DNA of 39,986 nucleotides from Roseococcus sp. (GTDB lineage Bacteria; Pseudomonadota; Alphaproteobacteria; Acetobacterales; Acetobacteraceae). The notes under the pieces were generated by a model. That model saw only the letters and a list, made by a program, of their open reading frames with translations, was not told the origin of the DNA and ran no database searches. Location: positions 1 to 39,986 of the forward strand of contig NZ_JAIEQY010000402.1 of assembly GCF_019747315.1 (NCBI RefSeq), in the 5' to 3' direction. Both the position numbers and the translations under genes were made by a program. Shown here one piece after another: positions 9,268-18,235 of the stretch (position 1 is its first letter; each line of letters begins with the position of its first letter).

Positions 9268-11310
9268 GTGGGTTCCCGCGTCGGCGTTGATATCGGCGGG
9301 ACCTTCATCGATTTCTGCGTCTGGGACGAGGCAACGCAGGAGATCACCAGCCTCAAGGTGCTGACCACGCCCGAGACGCCCGGCGCCGAATTGCTGCGCG
9401 GCCTGGACCTGCTGGAGGAGCGGCATGGGGTGCGGCCGGCGGAGATCACGCGCTTCGTGCATGGCACCACGGTCGGCATCAACACCGTCATCCAGCGCAA
9501 GGGTGCCAGGCTGGGGCTGATCACCACCGAGCGCTTCGAGGATGTGGTGGAACTCGCCCGGCTTCGCATGCCGGAGGCCTATTCGCTGTTCTCCCGCCGC
9601 GGCGCGCCGCTGGTTTCGCGCGATTGCGTCTTCGGTGTGCGGGAGCGCGTGCTCTCCGATGGCAGCGTGGAACAGGCGCTGGACGAGGCATCGGTGCTGG
9701 CGGCCATTGCCAAGCTGCGCGCCAAGGGGGTCGAGGGCGTGGTGGTGGCCCTCCTCAACGCCTATCGCAACCCTGGTCACGAGGCCGCCGTGGTGGCGCT
9801 GGTGGAGCGCCACGCGCCGGAGCTTTTCGTCTTTCGCTCCAGCGAAGTCTGGCCCGTGATCCGCGAGTATGAGCGGACGACGACGGCGCTGATCAACGGC
9901 TATGTCCACCCCAAGATCCGCGACTATCTGGACCGCCTGATCGGTGGCCTGGCCGAGCGCGGCGTGACCGCGCAGCCGCTGGTCACGAAATCCAATGGCG
10001 GGATCATGGCGGCCGAACTCGGCAAGCGCGCCTGTGTGGGCATGGTGCTTTCCGGCACGGCCTCGGGCGTCATGGGCGCCGCCTTCGTGGCGCGCGAGGC
10101 GGGGGTGATGAACGCCATCACGCTGGATATCGGCGGCACCAGCGCGGATGTGGCGCTGATCATCGGCGGCCAGCCGCAATTTGGGCTGGGCGAGAAGATC
10201 GGTGATCTGCCGCTCTACATTCCCTCCGTCGCCGTCTCCTCCATTGGCGATGGTGGGGGCTCCATCGCCCGGGTGGATGGGTTTGGCGTGCTGAAGGTGG
10301 GGCCTGAGAGTGCCGGCTCCTCGCCCGGGCCGGCCTGCTACGGGCGGGGTGGCACGCACGCCACCATCACGGATGCCTTCGCCGTCTGCGGCTTTCTCGG
10401 CCAGCATGACCTGGCCTATGGCGCCTTCCGCCCGGATGTGGCGCTGGCGCGTGCGGTGATTGGTGAACTCGCGGCGCGCATGGGCCTGGGCGTCGAGCAG
10501 ACGGCGGAGGCGATCATCCGCATCGCCATCTCCGGCATGTTCGCCGAGGTGAACAAGATGGTCGCGCGCTATGGCATTGATCCCCGCGATTTCGCGCTGC
10601 TGACCTTCGGCGGCGCGGGGCCGATGCTGGGCTGCTTCCTCGCGCGCGAACTGGGCATGCGGCGCGTCCTGATCCCCGCGCGGCCGGGCGTGGTCAGCGC
10701 GCTGGGTGGCCTCGTCGCCGATGTGAAGAACGACTTCATCCGCACCCTCTTCATCACCGCCGAGCCCGGCGATGCGGCGGCGCTGCGCGCGGCGGGGCAG
10801 GGGCTTTCCGTCCAGGCCCTTCACTGGCTGCGGGAGGAGCAGGGCTTCACGGATGAGGCCGCGCCCGCCTGGTTCGCGGATATGCGCTATCGCGGGCAGT
10901 CCTATGAGATTGAGGTGCCGCTGGATCCCGCCTGGATCGAGGCCGCCGCCATGGCGGATATCGCCGAGGCGTTCCACCGCGCGCATGAGGGCATCTATGA
11001 TTTCTGCGACCGCGCGGCGCCGGCGCAGATCGTGAATTTGCGCCTGGTCATGTCCGGCCCTTCGCCCAAGCCCGTGCTGCGCCGCCTGCCGGGGGCCGCG
11101 CCCGGAGCGCCGCCCGTGGCGCGGCATTTGCGCTGCTTTTTCGATGGCGGCTGGCACGAGGTGCCGTTGTACCAGCGTGAGGCGCTGGGCTTCGGCCATC
11201 GCCTCGCCGGCCCTTGCGTGGTGGCGCAGGAGGACACGACCAGCTGCATCCCGCCCGGCTTCGCGGCCGAGGTGGACGCACAGGGCAACATCATCCTGGA
11301 GGCCGTGTGA
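9268..11310 (+). CDS. Hydantoinase/oxoprolinase family protein, subunit A (HyuA-like)
   Basis: GTG start; GSRVGVDIGGTFIDFCVWDE, RFVHGTTVGINTVIQRKGARLGLITTERFEDVVELAR, MVLSGTASGVMGA, ITLDIGGTSADVALI, FGGAGPMLG. Confidence 0.95.
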   Translation: MGSRVGVDIGGTFIDFCVWDEATQEITSLKVLTTPETPGAELLRGLDLLEERHGVRPAEITRFVHGTTVGINTVIQRKGARLGLITTERFEDVVELARLRMPEAYSLFSRRGAPLVSRDCVFGVRERVLSDGSVEQALDEASVLAAIAKLRAKGVEGVVVALLNAYRNPGHEAAVVALVERHAPELFVFRSSEVWPVIREYERTTTALINGYVHPKIRDYLDRLIGGLAERGVTAQPLVTKSNGGIMAAELGKRACVGMVLSGTASGVMGAAFVAREAGVMNAITLDIGGTSADVALIIGGQPQFGLGEKIGDLPLYIPSVAVSSIGDGGGSIARVDGFGVLKVGPESAGSSPGPACYGRGGTHATITDAFAVCGFLGQHDLAYGAFRPDVALARAVIGELAARMGLGVEQTAEAIIRIAISGMFAEVNKMVARYGIDPRDFALLTFGGAGPMLGCFLARELGMRRVLIPARPGVVSALGGLVADVKNDFIRTLFITAEPGDAAALRAAGQGLSVQALHWLREEQGFTDEAAPAWFADMRYRGQSYEIEVPLDPAWIEAAAMADIAEAFHRAHEGIYDFCDRAAPAQIVNLRLVMSGPSPKPVLRRLPGAAPGAPPVARHLRCFFDGGWHEVPLYQREALGFGHRLAGPCVVAQEDTTSCIPPGFAAEVDAQGNIILEAV

Positions 11311-13280
11311 TGGACAAGGTCACGCTGGAGATCCTCGCCAACCACACCCGCGCCGCGGCCGAGAACATGGCCTATACCCTCTACCGCACCGCGCATTCGA
11401 CCTTCGTCAAGGAGACGGAGGATTTCACCATCCAGATCCTCGACCGTGCCGGCCGCACCGTGGCCGTGCCGCTCGATCTCGGCGCCACCTGGTATCCGGG
11501 CCTGGATTACGGCGCGGCGATTGCGATGGTCGAGGATTACCGGCCGGGCGATGTCGCCTTCACCAATGATCCCTATTCCGGCTTTCTCTCCACCCATGCG
11601 CCCGACCTGCACATGTGGAAGCCCATCTTCCATGAGGGCGAGCTGCTTTGCTGGGTGTCCGGCCATATCCACAACACCGACATGGGCGGCGCCGTGCCGG
11701 CCAGCCTCTCGCGCGCGCTGACGGAAATCCATCAGGAGGGCATCCGCTTCCGGCCGTCGAAGATCTACCGCGAGGGCGTGCTGAACACGGAATTGGTGGA
11801 CGTCATGCTCACCAATGTCCGCAAGCCCGAGCAGAATCTCGGCGACCTCAAGGCCTTTGTCGGCGCGCTGAACACCGGCGAGCGCAAGGTGCGTGAGATG
11901 ATCGCCAAATTCGGCGCGGACACCCTGCGCGAAGGCTTCGGCGCGCTGCTCGACTACGCCGAGCACCAGGCGCGCGACATCCTGAAATCCATCCCCGATG
12001 GCGAGTATTTCTTCGCCGATTTCGCGGATGAGGATGGGCCGGAAGGCTATCCCGCGCGCCTGGCCGTCACGCTGAAGATCCAGGGCGATGCCGCCATCCT
12101 GGATTTCACTGGCACGGACCCGCAGCTCACCTCCTCGCTGAACGTGCCCACGGGCGGCAATCCGCGGCACACGCTGATGCTCGTGGGGGTGTATTATGTG
12201 CTCTACACGCTCAATCCGGGGCTGCTGCTGAACCAGGGGCTGACGCGGCCCTTCACCTGCATCCTCCCCGAAGGGACGATGGTGAACCCCAGCTTCCCGG
12301 CCGCCGTCGGCATGCGCAGCCTGAGTTGCGCGCGGCTGCGCAGCTTGGTCTTCGGCGTCTTTGGCCTCGCCATGCCCGAGCGCATGCCGGCCGCGCCCGC
12401 CGGTTCCAGCTCCATCGTCAACGTCATGACGCATGATGACCGCACGGGCGAGGCGATCATCGCCGCCGTGAATCCCGTGGTGGGCGGCGGCGGCGGCATG
12501 CCGCATGGCGATGGCACGGATGGCTCGGGCGCGGATGCCGCCTATCTGAAGAACACGCCGATCGAGATCACCGAGGCGGAGGTGCCCATCCGCTTCCGCT
12601 GCTATGGCCTCGCTTCCGGGACGGGCGGCCCGGGCCGCTGGCGCGGCGGCATGGCGACGCAGATGGAGTTCCAGGTCTTCACCCCCAACACGCGCATCAC
12701 CGCGCGCAACCGCGATCGCTGCCGCTTCCAGGCCTGGGGCATCCTGGGCGGCAAGGCGGGCCGCGCCTCGGAGATGATGGTCAATCCGGGCCAGCCGCAT
12801 CAGCGCCTGCTGAACAACATCGACACCTTCGCCGCCGGCCCGGGCGACATCATCCGCATCACCTCACCCGGCGGCGGCGGCCGGGGCGACCCGCTGGACC
12901 GCGAGCCCGAGCGCGTGCTGCGCGATGTGGTCTGCGCCTATATCACCGAGGAAGCGGCCGAACGCGACTATGCCGTGGTGATCCACGAAGGCGCCCTGGA
13001 CGAAGCCGCCACCGAGGCCCTGCGCGCCACCCGCCGCAGCAACACGCCCCACCCGCATTTCCACTTCGGCGCCGAGCGCGAGGGCTTCGAGCGCGTCTGG
13101 ACGCCCGCGGCCTATGACGCGATGACGGAGATCCTGGCCCGCCTGCCCATCCACTGGCGCTACTTCGCCAAGCGAAAGCTGATGGAGGCGATCACGCAGG
13201 AGGGCAGCGGCGCGGCGGAAATCAACGCCGCCTGGGCCGCCATCCGCGCGGGGCTGCCACAGCTCAGCCGTCAGATGTAG
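11310..13280 (+). CDS. Hydantoinase B/oxoprolinase family protein (HyuB-like)
   Basis: MDKVTLEILANHTRAAAENMAYTLYRTAHSTFVKETEDFTIQILDRAGR..., FTNDPYSGFLSTHAPDLHMWKPIF, SPGGGGRGDPLDREPERVLRDV; start overlaps hyuA-like stop (TGATG). Confidence 0.95.
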   Translation: MDKVTLEILANHTRAAAENMAYTLYRTAHSTFVKETEDFTIQILDRAGRTVAVPLDLGATWYPGLDYGAAIAMVEDYRPGDVAFTNDPYSGFLSTHAPDLHMWKPIFHEGELLCWVSGHIHNTDMGGAVPASLSRALTEIHQEGIRFRPSKIYREGVLNTELVDVMLTNVRKPEQNLGDLKAFVGALNTGERKVREMIAKFGADTLREGFGALLDYAEHQARDILKSIPDGEYFFADFADEDGPEGYPARLAVTLKIQGDAAILDFTGTDPQLTSSLNVPTGGNPRHTLMLVGVYYVLYTLNPGLLLNQGLTRPFTCILPEGTMVNPSFPAAVGMRSLSCARLRSLVFGVFGLAMPERMPAAPAGSSSIVNVMTHDDRTGEAIIAAVNPVVGGGGGMPHGDGTDGSGADAAYLKNTPIEITEAEVPIRFRCYGLASGTGGPGRWRGGMATQMEFQVFTPNTRITARNRDRCRFQAWGILGGKAGRASEMMVNPGQPHQRLLNNIDTFAAGPGDIIRITSPGGGGRGDPLDREPERVLRDVVCAYITEEAAERDYAVVIHEGALDEAATEALRATRRSNTPHPHFHFGAEREGFERVWTPAAYDAMTEILARLPIHWRYFAKRKLMEAITQEGSGAAEINAAWAAIRAGLPQLSRQM

Positions 13281-14407
13281 CCAGGCCCCTCGATGGCGGG
13301 GTGCTTGATGAGGAACTCCTCATTCACCTCCACGCCAATGCCTGGCGCCTCGTTCGGCCGCACCGTGCCATCGGGATGGATGCGCCAGGGCAGGCTGCAC
13401 AACTCGTCGCGGAACTTGTTGGCGCGGCTGATGTCGGCCTCGAAATAGCCCGGGTTATCAATCGCGCAGAGCAGGTGGATCGAGGCCGCCTGATTGATTC
13501 CGGTCATCGAGGAATGCGGGTGGAAGGGGATCTTGAAGGCGCTGCCCATGGCGGCGATGCGCAGGCATTCGGTGACGCCGCCCGCCTTGGACAGATCGCC
13601 CTGCCAGATGCGGATCACCCCATCCTCCAGCACGCGGGAGAATTCATAGCGGGTGAAGTGGTTCTCGCCCGCGGCCAGCGGCGTGCGGCCATAGCCCGCG
13701 GCCTGCTTGTAGCTGGCGTGGTCATGCGCCGGGAAAGGCTCCTCCAGCCAGCCGATGTTCAGCTCATCCATCACGGGCATGACGCGGCGCACATCCTCGA
13801 TGGTATAGCCGATATTGGCGTCGGTCAGGATGTCCACATCGTCGCCGAAGGCGTTGCGGACGGCCTGCATGCGCTCGATATCGGCGCGGGGATTGTCGCC
13901 CACGCGCAGCTTCAGCGCCTTGTAGCCGGCCTCCATGTGGGGGGCGGCCTCGTCGATCAGTTGCGCCGGCGGCTGGTAGCCCAGCGCCACGCCGCCGGCA
14001 TAGGCGGGGATCGGCTTGGAACGGCCGCCCAGCAGCTTGTAGAGCGGCCAGCCGCAGGCCTTCCCGCGAATATCCCACAGCGCCATGTCGATGCCGCTCA
14101 TGGCGAGCGAGGTGCCCGCCCCCATCCCGTGCGAGGCGAGCTGGTACTGGTAGATCCGCGCCCAGATGCCCACCACGTCGCTCGCATCCATGCCCATGAT
14201 GAGGGATTTCAGCGTGGTCTCGATCAGCCGCGCCACGGCGGTATGGGCGCGGCCGTGATGGGATTCGCCCCAGCCCACGATGCCGTCCTCGGTCGTCACC
14301 TTCACCATCACGGCGTCGCGCTTCACGGCCTGGCCGATGCCCAGGCGCGGGCCGCCCGGCGGCAGGGCGAAGCTGGTGGGATAGGCCTTGATGTCCACGA
14401 TCTTCAT
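13271..14407 (-). CDS. Mandelate racemase/muconate lactonizing enzyme family (enolase superfamily)
   Basis: MKIVDIKAYPTSFALPPGG..., MSGIDMALWDIRGKACGWPLYKLLGG, LKLRVGDNPRADIERMQAVRNAFGDDVDILTDANIGYTIEDV, WLEEPFPAHD, GENHFTRYEF. Confidence 0.93.
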   Translation of the reverse strand: MKIVDIKAYPTSFALPPGGPRLGIGQAVKRDAVMVKVTTEDGIVGWGESHHGRAHTAVARLIETTLKSLIMGMDASDVVGIWARIYQYQLASHGMGAGTSLAMSGIDMALWDIRGKACGWPLYKLLGGRSKPIPAYAGGVALGYQPPAQLIDEAAPHMEAGYKALKLRVGDNPRADIERMQAVRNAFGDDVDILTDANIGYTIEDVRRVMPVMDELNIGWLEEPFPAHDHASYKQAAGYGRTPLAAGENHFTRYEFSRVLEDGVIRIWQGDLSKAGGVTECLRIAAMGSAFKIPFHPHSSMTGINQAASIHLLCAIDNPGYFEADISRANKFRDELCSLPWRIHPDGTVRPNEAPGIGVEVNEEFLIKHPAIEGPGYI

Positions 14408-14499
14408 GGGCGTTTTCCTCCGTGTTTGGCGGCAGGGTGCTGCCTTGCGCGGGGGCTGGCAAGCGGGCCAGTATCGCGGCGCAGCAAGAGGCGAGAATC

Positions 14500-14709
14500 A
14501 TGGCCGAACCGAAGCTTGTGCTTCCCACGATGGACGCGATCACGCGCTGGCAGGGTGTGGCTGTCCCCAACGCCGCAGCCCGCCATGGCCTGGCCGATTT
14601 CGAGGCGCTGATCGCCGATCTCGAGAAGCTGCGCGGCGAGATGCGCTTCGAGGAGGAGCCCGCGGGCTTCGAAGCCGCCCTGCGCGATTGCCGGGATCCC
14701 GAAGCGTGA
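14500..14709 (+). CDS. Small protein (69 aa) translationally coupled to a downstream amidase; possible AtzG/GatC-like partner
   Basis: MAEPKLVLPTMDAITRWQGVAVPNAAARHGLADFEALIADLEKLRGEMRFEEEPAGFEAALRDCRDPEA; stop overlaps the amidase GTG start. Confidence 0.6.
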   Translation: MAEPKLVLPTMDAITRWQGVAVPNAAARHGLADFEALIADLEKLRGEMRFEEEPAGFEAALRDCRDPEA

Positions 14710-16121
14710 GCCCCGACGCGCTCTCCGAACTCTCGATGACCGAGGCGGCCGACGCCTTCGCCCGCGGCGAGGTCACGGCGAAATCCCTGGTGGAGGCGAC
14801 GCTGCATCGCCTCGGCCAGCACGAGCCCAAGGTGAACAGCCTGATCCGGCTGGACCGTGACGAAGCTCTTCTTGCCGCCCATGCGGCCGACAAGGCGCGC
14901 GCGGCCGGTCGCCCGCTCGGCCCGCTGGCCGGCGTGCCGATGCTCCACAAGGACATGTATTACCGCCAGGGCAAGGTCAGCACCTGCGGCAGCCGCATCC
15001 GGCGCGACTTCGTGCCGCCCGTGACCGCCACTGTGCTGCATCGGCTGGATGCGGCGGGCGCGATCGATTGCGGCACGCTGAACATGGCCGAATTTGCGCA
15101 GAACCCCACGGGCCACAACGCGCATTTCGGCGATGTGATGAACCCTTGGAACCCCGCGCATTGCACCGGCGGCTCCTCCTCCGGCTCGGGCGCCGCCGTG
15201 GCCGCGCGCTTCGTGACGGCGGCGCTGGGCTCGGACACCGGCGGTTCGATCCGGCTGCCGGCGGCGATGTGCGGTGTCACGGGCCTCAAGCCCACCCAGA
15301 CGCGCGTGCCGCGCACGGGTGTGATGCCGCTCTCCTTCTCGGCCGACAATGTGGGGCCGCTCTGCCGCACGGCGCGGGATGCGGCGAGGTTCCTCAGCGT
15401 CATCGCGGGCCCTTGCGCGGGTGATCCGACCAGCGCGCGCGAGGCCGTGCCCGATTATGAGGCCGCGCTGACCGGCAATCTCCGCGGCATGCGCATGGCG
15501 GTGATCGAGCCCTGGTTCTTCGACGATATCGAGGCGCCGGTGGTGGCCGCCTTCGAGGCGGCGATCCGCACGCTGCAAGGCCTGGGCGTGCGGACCGAAA
15601 TGGTCAGCCCTGCCTCGATGCACGCCATCACGACCTATACGGGCCTGGTCTCGCGCGTGGAGGGAGCGACCATCCATGCGAACTGGATGCGCGAATGCCC
15701 TGGCGACTACGCGACTCATCTTTCGGCGCGGATTTATGGCGGCTATGCGATCCCTGGGACCGCCTATCTGGAGGCACTCTCGCGCCGCGGGGCGCTGCTG
15801 CGCCGCTTCTGCGCGGAAGCGCTGACGGGCTACGACGCGGTGCTGACGCCCGCGCTGCGCAGCCGCGTGCCGACGCGTGCCGAGACCGACATCGACACCG
15901 ACCCCGCGAACTGGGCGCGATTCATGGCACTTTCGGCCAATACGCGGCCCTTCAATTACCTGGGGCTGCCCACCATCAGCGTGCCGGCGGGCTTCGATGA
16001 TCGCGGGCTGCCGGTGGGGTTGCAGATCGCGACGCGGCCCTTTGGCGAGGCGCGGCTGCTGCGCATCGCCGATGCCTTCCAGCGCGAGACGGATTGGCAC
16101 AAGCGCAACCCGCTGCCGTGA
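14706..16121 (+). CDS. Amidase signature family protein (GatA/AtzE-like)
   Basis: GTG start; LAGVPMLHKDMYY, CTGGSSSGSGAAVAARFVTAALGSDTGGSIRLPAAMCGVTGLKPT amidase signature (Ser-cisSer-Lys). Confidence 0.93.
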   Translation: MSPDALSELSMTEAADAFARGEVTAKSLVEATLHRLGQHEPKVNSLIRLDRDEALLAAHAADKARAAGRPLGPLAGVPMLHKDMYYRQGKVSTCGSRIRRDFVPPVTATVLHRLDAAGAIDCGTLNMAEFAQNPTGHNAHFGDVMNPWNPAHCTGGSSSGSGAAVAARFVTAALGSDTGGSIRLPAAMCGVTGLKPTQTRVPRTGVMPLSFSADNVGPLCRTARDAARFLSVIAGPCAGDPTSAREAVPDYEAALTGNLRGMRMAVIEPWFFDDIEAPVVAAFEAAIRTLQGLGVRTEMVSPASMHAITTYTGLVSRVEGATIHANWMRECPGDYATHLSARIYGGYAIPGTAYLEALSRRGALLRRFCAEALTGYDAVLTPALRSRVPTRAETDIDTDPANWARFMALSANTRPFNYLGLPTISVPAGFDDRGLPVGLQIATRPFGEARLLRIADAFQRETDWHKRNPLP

Positions 16122-16828
16122 GCGTCCTTGGCATAGGGCTGATGTGCAAGCCGCCCATCCCGGGCGTCAGCAAGACGCGGCTGGCCGCCGTGCTGGGGGC
16201 GGGGCGCGCGGCGGCACTGGCCGGCGCCTTCCTGGCCGATAGCGCGGCGTTGGCCCGGCAACTCGCGACGCGCGAGCACGCGGCGCTGACTGGCTTCTAC
16301 ACGCCGGCCGATGCCGGCGCGGCGATGGCGGCGCTGCTGCCCGGCTGGGCGCTGGCGCCACAAGGCGAGGGCGATCTCGGCGCGCGGATGGGGCATGCGG
16401 TCGGGCATCTGTTTGCGGCTGGTGCGGGGCGGATGCTGCTGCTGGGCACCGATGCGCCCACATTGCCGCCCACGCTGCTGGAATTGCTGCTGGCGGCGCT
16501 GCGCGATGGCGCGGACGCCGCGCTGATCCCCGCGCTGGATGGCGGCTATTGCGCCATCGCCTTCGCGCGCCCACTGCCCGCGCTGCTCACGGACATGCCC
16601 TGGAGCACGCCCGCCCTGCTGGAGGCGACGCGCGCGCGCGCGGCCGCGGAAGCGCTGCGGCTGGATGTGCTGCAAGCCTGGCATGATGTGGATGAGGCCG
16701 CGGATCTGGACCTGCTGCGCCTCACGCTGGATGGCGCGGCGCCGACGGGCTGCTCCCCGTTGCCAAGCTTCCGGGCCAGTGGCACCCGCACAGTGCTCGG
16801 TTCATGTGCCGAAGGTGCAGGAAACTGA
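16118..16828 (+). CDS. DUF2064 / TIGR04282-type GT-A-fold glycosyltransferase-like protein
   Basis: GTG start; MCKPPIPGVSKTRLAAVLG, LLLGTDAPTLPPTLLELLLAALRDGADAALIPALDGGYCAIAF, DMPWSTPALLEAT, WHDVDEAADLDLL. Confidence 0.85.
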   Translation: MSVLGIGLMCKPPIPGVSKTRLAAVLGAGRAAALAGAFLADSAALARQLATREHAALTGFYTPADAGAAMAALLPGWALAPQGEGDLGARMGHAVGHLFAAGAGRMLLLGTDAPTLPPTLLELLLAALRDGADAALIPALDGGYCAIAFARPLPALLTDMPWSTPALLEATRARAAAEALRLDVLQAWHDVDEAADLDLLRLTLDGAAPTGCSPLPSFRASGTRTVLGSCAEGAGN

Positions 16829-16847
16829 GTTTCATGCCGGGGTGTTT

Positions 16848-16863
16848 GAGGGGCTGGCCCCTC
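16848..16863. terminator. Short GC-rich hairpin between convergent genes
   Basis: GAGGGGC-TG-GCCCCTC (7-bp perfect stem) in the 45-bp gap between convergent CDS 16118-16828 and 16874-18235. Confidence 0.4.
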
Positions 16864-16873
16864 GATCTTCCTC

Positions 16874-18235
16874 TCAAAGCGCCGACAGCATCCACCGCGC
16901 CATCGCCGTCACCCGCGCATCCGCATGCGCCTGGCCGATGAGTTGCGCGCCGAAGGGCATCCCTTCCACCGCCATCACCGGCAGGCTCACGCAGGGCACG
17001 CCCAGCGCCGATGTTGCGGCATTGGCCGCGATGTCGCCGGTCGGGCGCGGATTCTGGGTGTCGTCCGGGTCCCAGAGGGGAGCGATGCCGGGCGCGGCGG
17101 GCGCGATCAGCGCATCCACAACGGGCGCGAGGCGCGCCATGGCCGCGCGCATCTCCTCCCGCATGGCCAGGGCCGCACGGTAATCCTCGGCGGTGATGGC
17201 CTCGGAGGCGCGCAACCGGGCAATGGCGCGGGGGCTGAGGCCGCCCGGGTGATTGGCCTCCAGGTTCAGGAGAGCCCAGCGATTCTCGAAGCCGACGATC
17301 ACGCCGGTGATGGCCTTGCCCTGGGCCGCAATGCGCTCCAGCGCGGCCAGCGCCGGGTGATCGGTCAGCACGGGGATGCCGAGGGCTCGGATGCGTTCCA
17401 GCAGCGCTTCGAAGGCCTCGCGCTCGGCCGGGCGCAGCATGGACCAGGCTTCGGTCTTCAGCAGGCCCAGCGTCTGCGGGCGGACGGGGTGCGGCGGCGC
17501 ATCGGGGCCCATCAGGCCCAGCGTGCCGGGATCACCCCCCGCGCGCTTGGCGATCTCAATGGCGACTTGCCACATATCCTCGATGCTGTTGGCGTGGACG
17601 CCGGCGGTGCTCTGGCTGGAGCCCTGGCGCTCGCCGCGATGAATGCCGCCCTGCGTGGGCTTCAGCGCGACATTCCCGCAGAAGGCGGCGGGGCGGATGA
17701 TGGAACCGCCCACCTGCGTGCCGATGGCGGCCGGCACCATGCCCGCGGCGACGGCAGCGGCCGAGCCGGAAGAAGAGCCGCCCGGCGTGCGGCCATGGTC
17801 CCAGGGGTTCTTGGTCGGGCCGGGCTCGCTCTGGCCGAGCTCGGTGGTGACGGTCTTGCCCAGGATGATGGCGCCGGCCTGCTTCAGCGCCTGGATCATC
17901 GCGGAATCGCGGCGGGGGAAATTCCCGGCATAGGCGGCGCAGCCCATCTGCGTCGGGAAGTCGCGCGTCTCGACCAGGTCCTTGATGCCGATGGGCATGC
18001 CATCAATCGGCGAGAGCGGCGCGCCGGCGGCCCAGCGGGCGGTGCTGTCATCGGCGTGCTGGCGCGCGAAGTCGGGATCGAAGACGACGAAGGCGCGCAG
18101 CTCCTCCTCCTTCGCGGCGATGGTGCCGAGGCAGCGCTCCAGATAGGCGCTGGGCGTGTCATTCCCGGCGCGGAATCCGGCCACGGCGCCGTGCCAGGTG
18201 AGGCCCGCGAAGGTCCTGGGGTGGTAGCTGGGCAT
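16874..18235 (-). CDS. Amidase signature family protein
   Basis: IDGMPIGIKDLVETRDFPTQMG, GGSSSGSAAAVAAGMVPAAIGTQVGGSIIRPAAFCGNVALKPTQG. Confidence 0.92.
   Translation of the reverse strand: MPSYHPRTFAGLTWHGAVAGFRAGNDTPSAYLERCLGTIAAKEEELRAFVVFDPDFARQHADDSTARWAAGAPLSPIDGMPIGIKDLVETRDFPTQMGCAAYAGNFPRRDSAMIQALKQAGAIILGKTVTTELGQSEPGPTKNPWDHGRTPGGSSSGSAAAVAAGMVPAAIGTQVGGSIIRPAAFCGNVALKPTQGGIHRGERQGSSQSTAGVHANSIEDMWQVAIEIAKRAGGDPGTLGLMGPDAPPHPVRPQTLGLLKTEAWSMLRPAEREAFEALLERIRALGIPVLTDHPALAALERIAAQGKAITGVIVGFENRWALLNLEANHPGGLSPRAIARLRASEAITAEDYRAALAMREEMRAAMARLAPVVDALIAPAAPGIAPLWDPDDTQNPRPTGDIAANAATSALGVPCVSLPVMAVEGMPFGAQLIGQAHADARVTAMARWMLSAL

Noticed and set aside
9253-12800. Long minus-strand ORFs (648 and 601 aa) opposite hyuA/hyuB
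   Set aside because: Shadow ORFs of strongly supported HyuA/HyuB coding sequences.
13764-16100. 778-aa minus-strand ORF overlapping the enolase-superfamily and amidase genes
   Set aside because: Out of frame with the enolase-superfamily CDS and antisense to the amidase; the sequence resembles no family.
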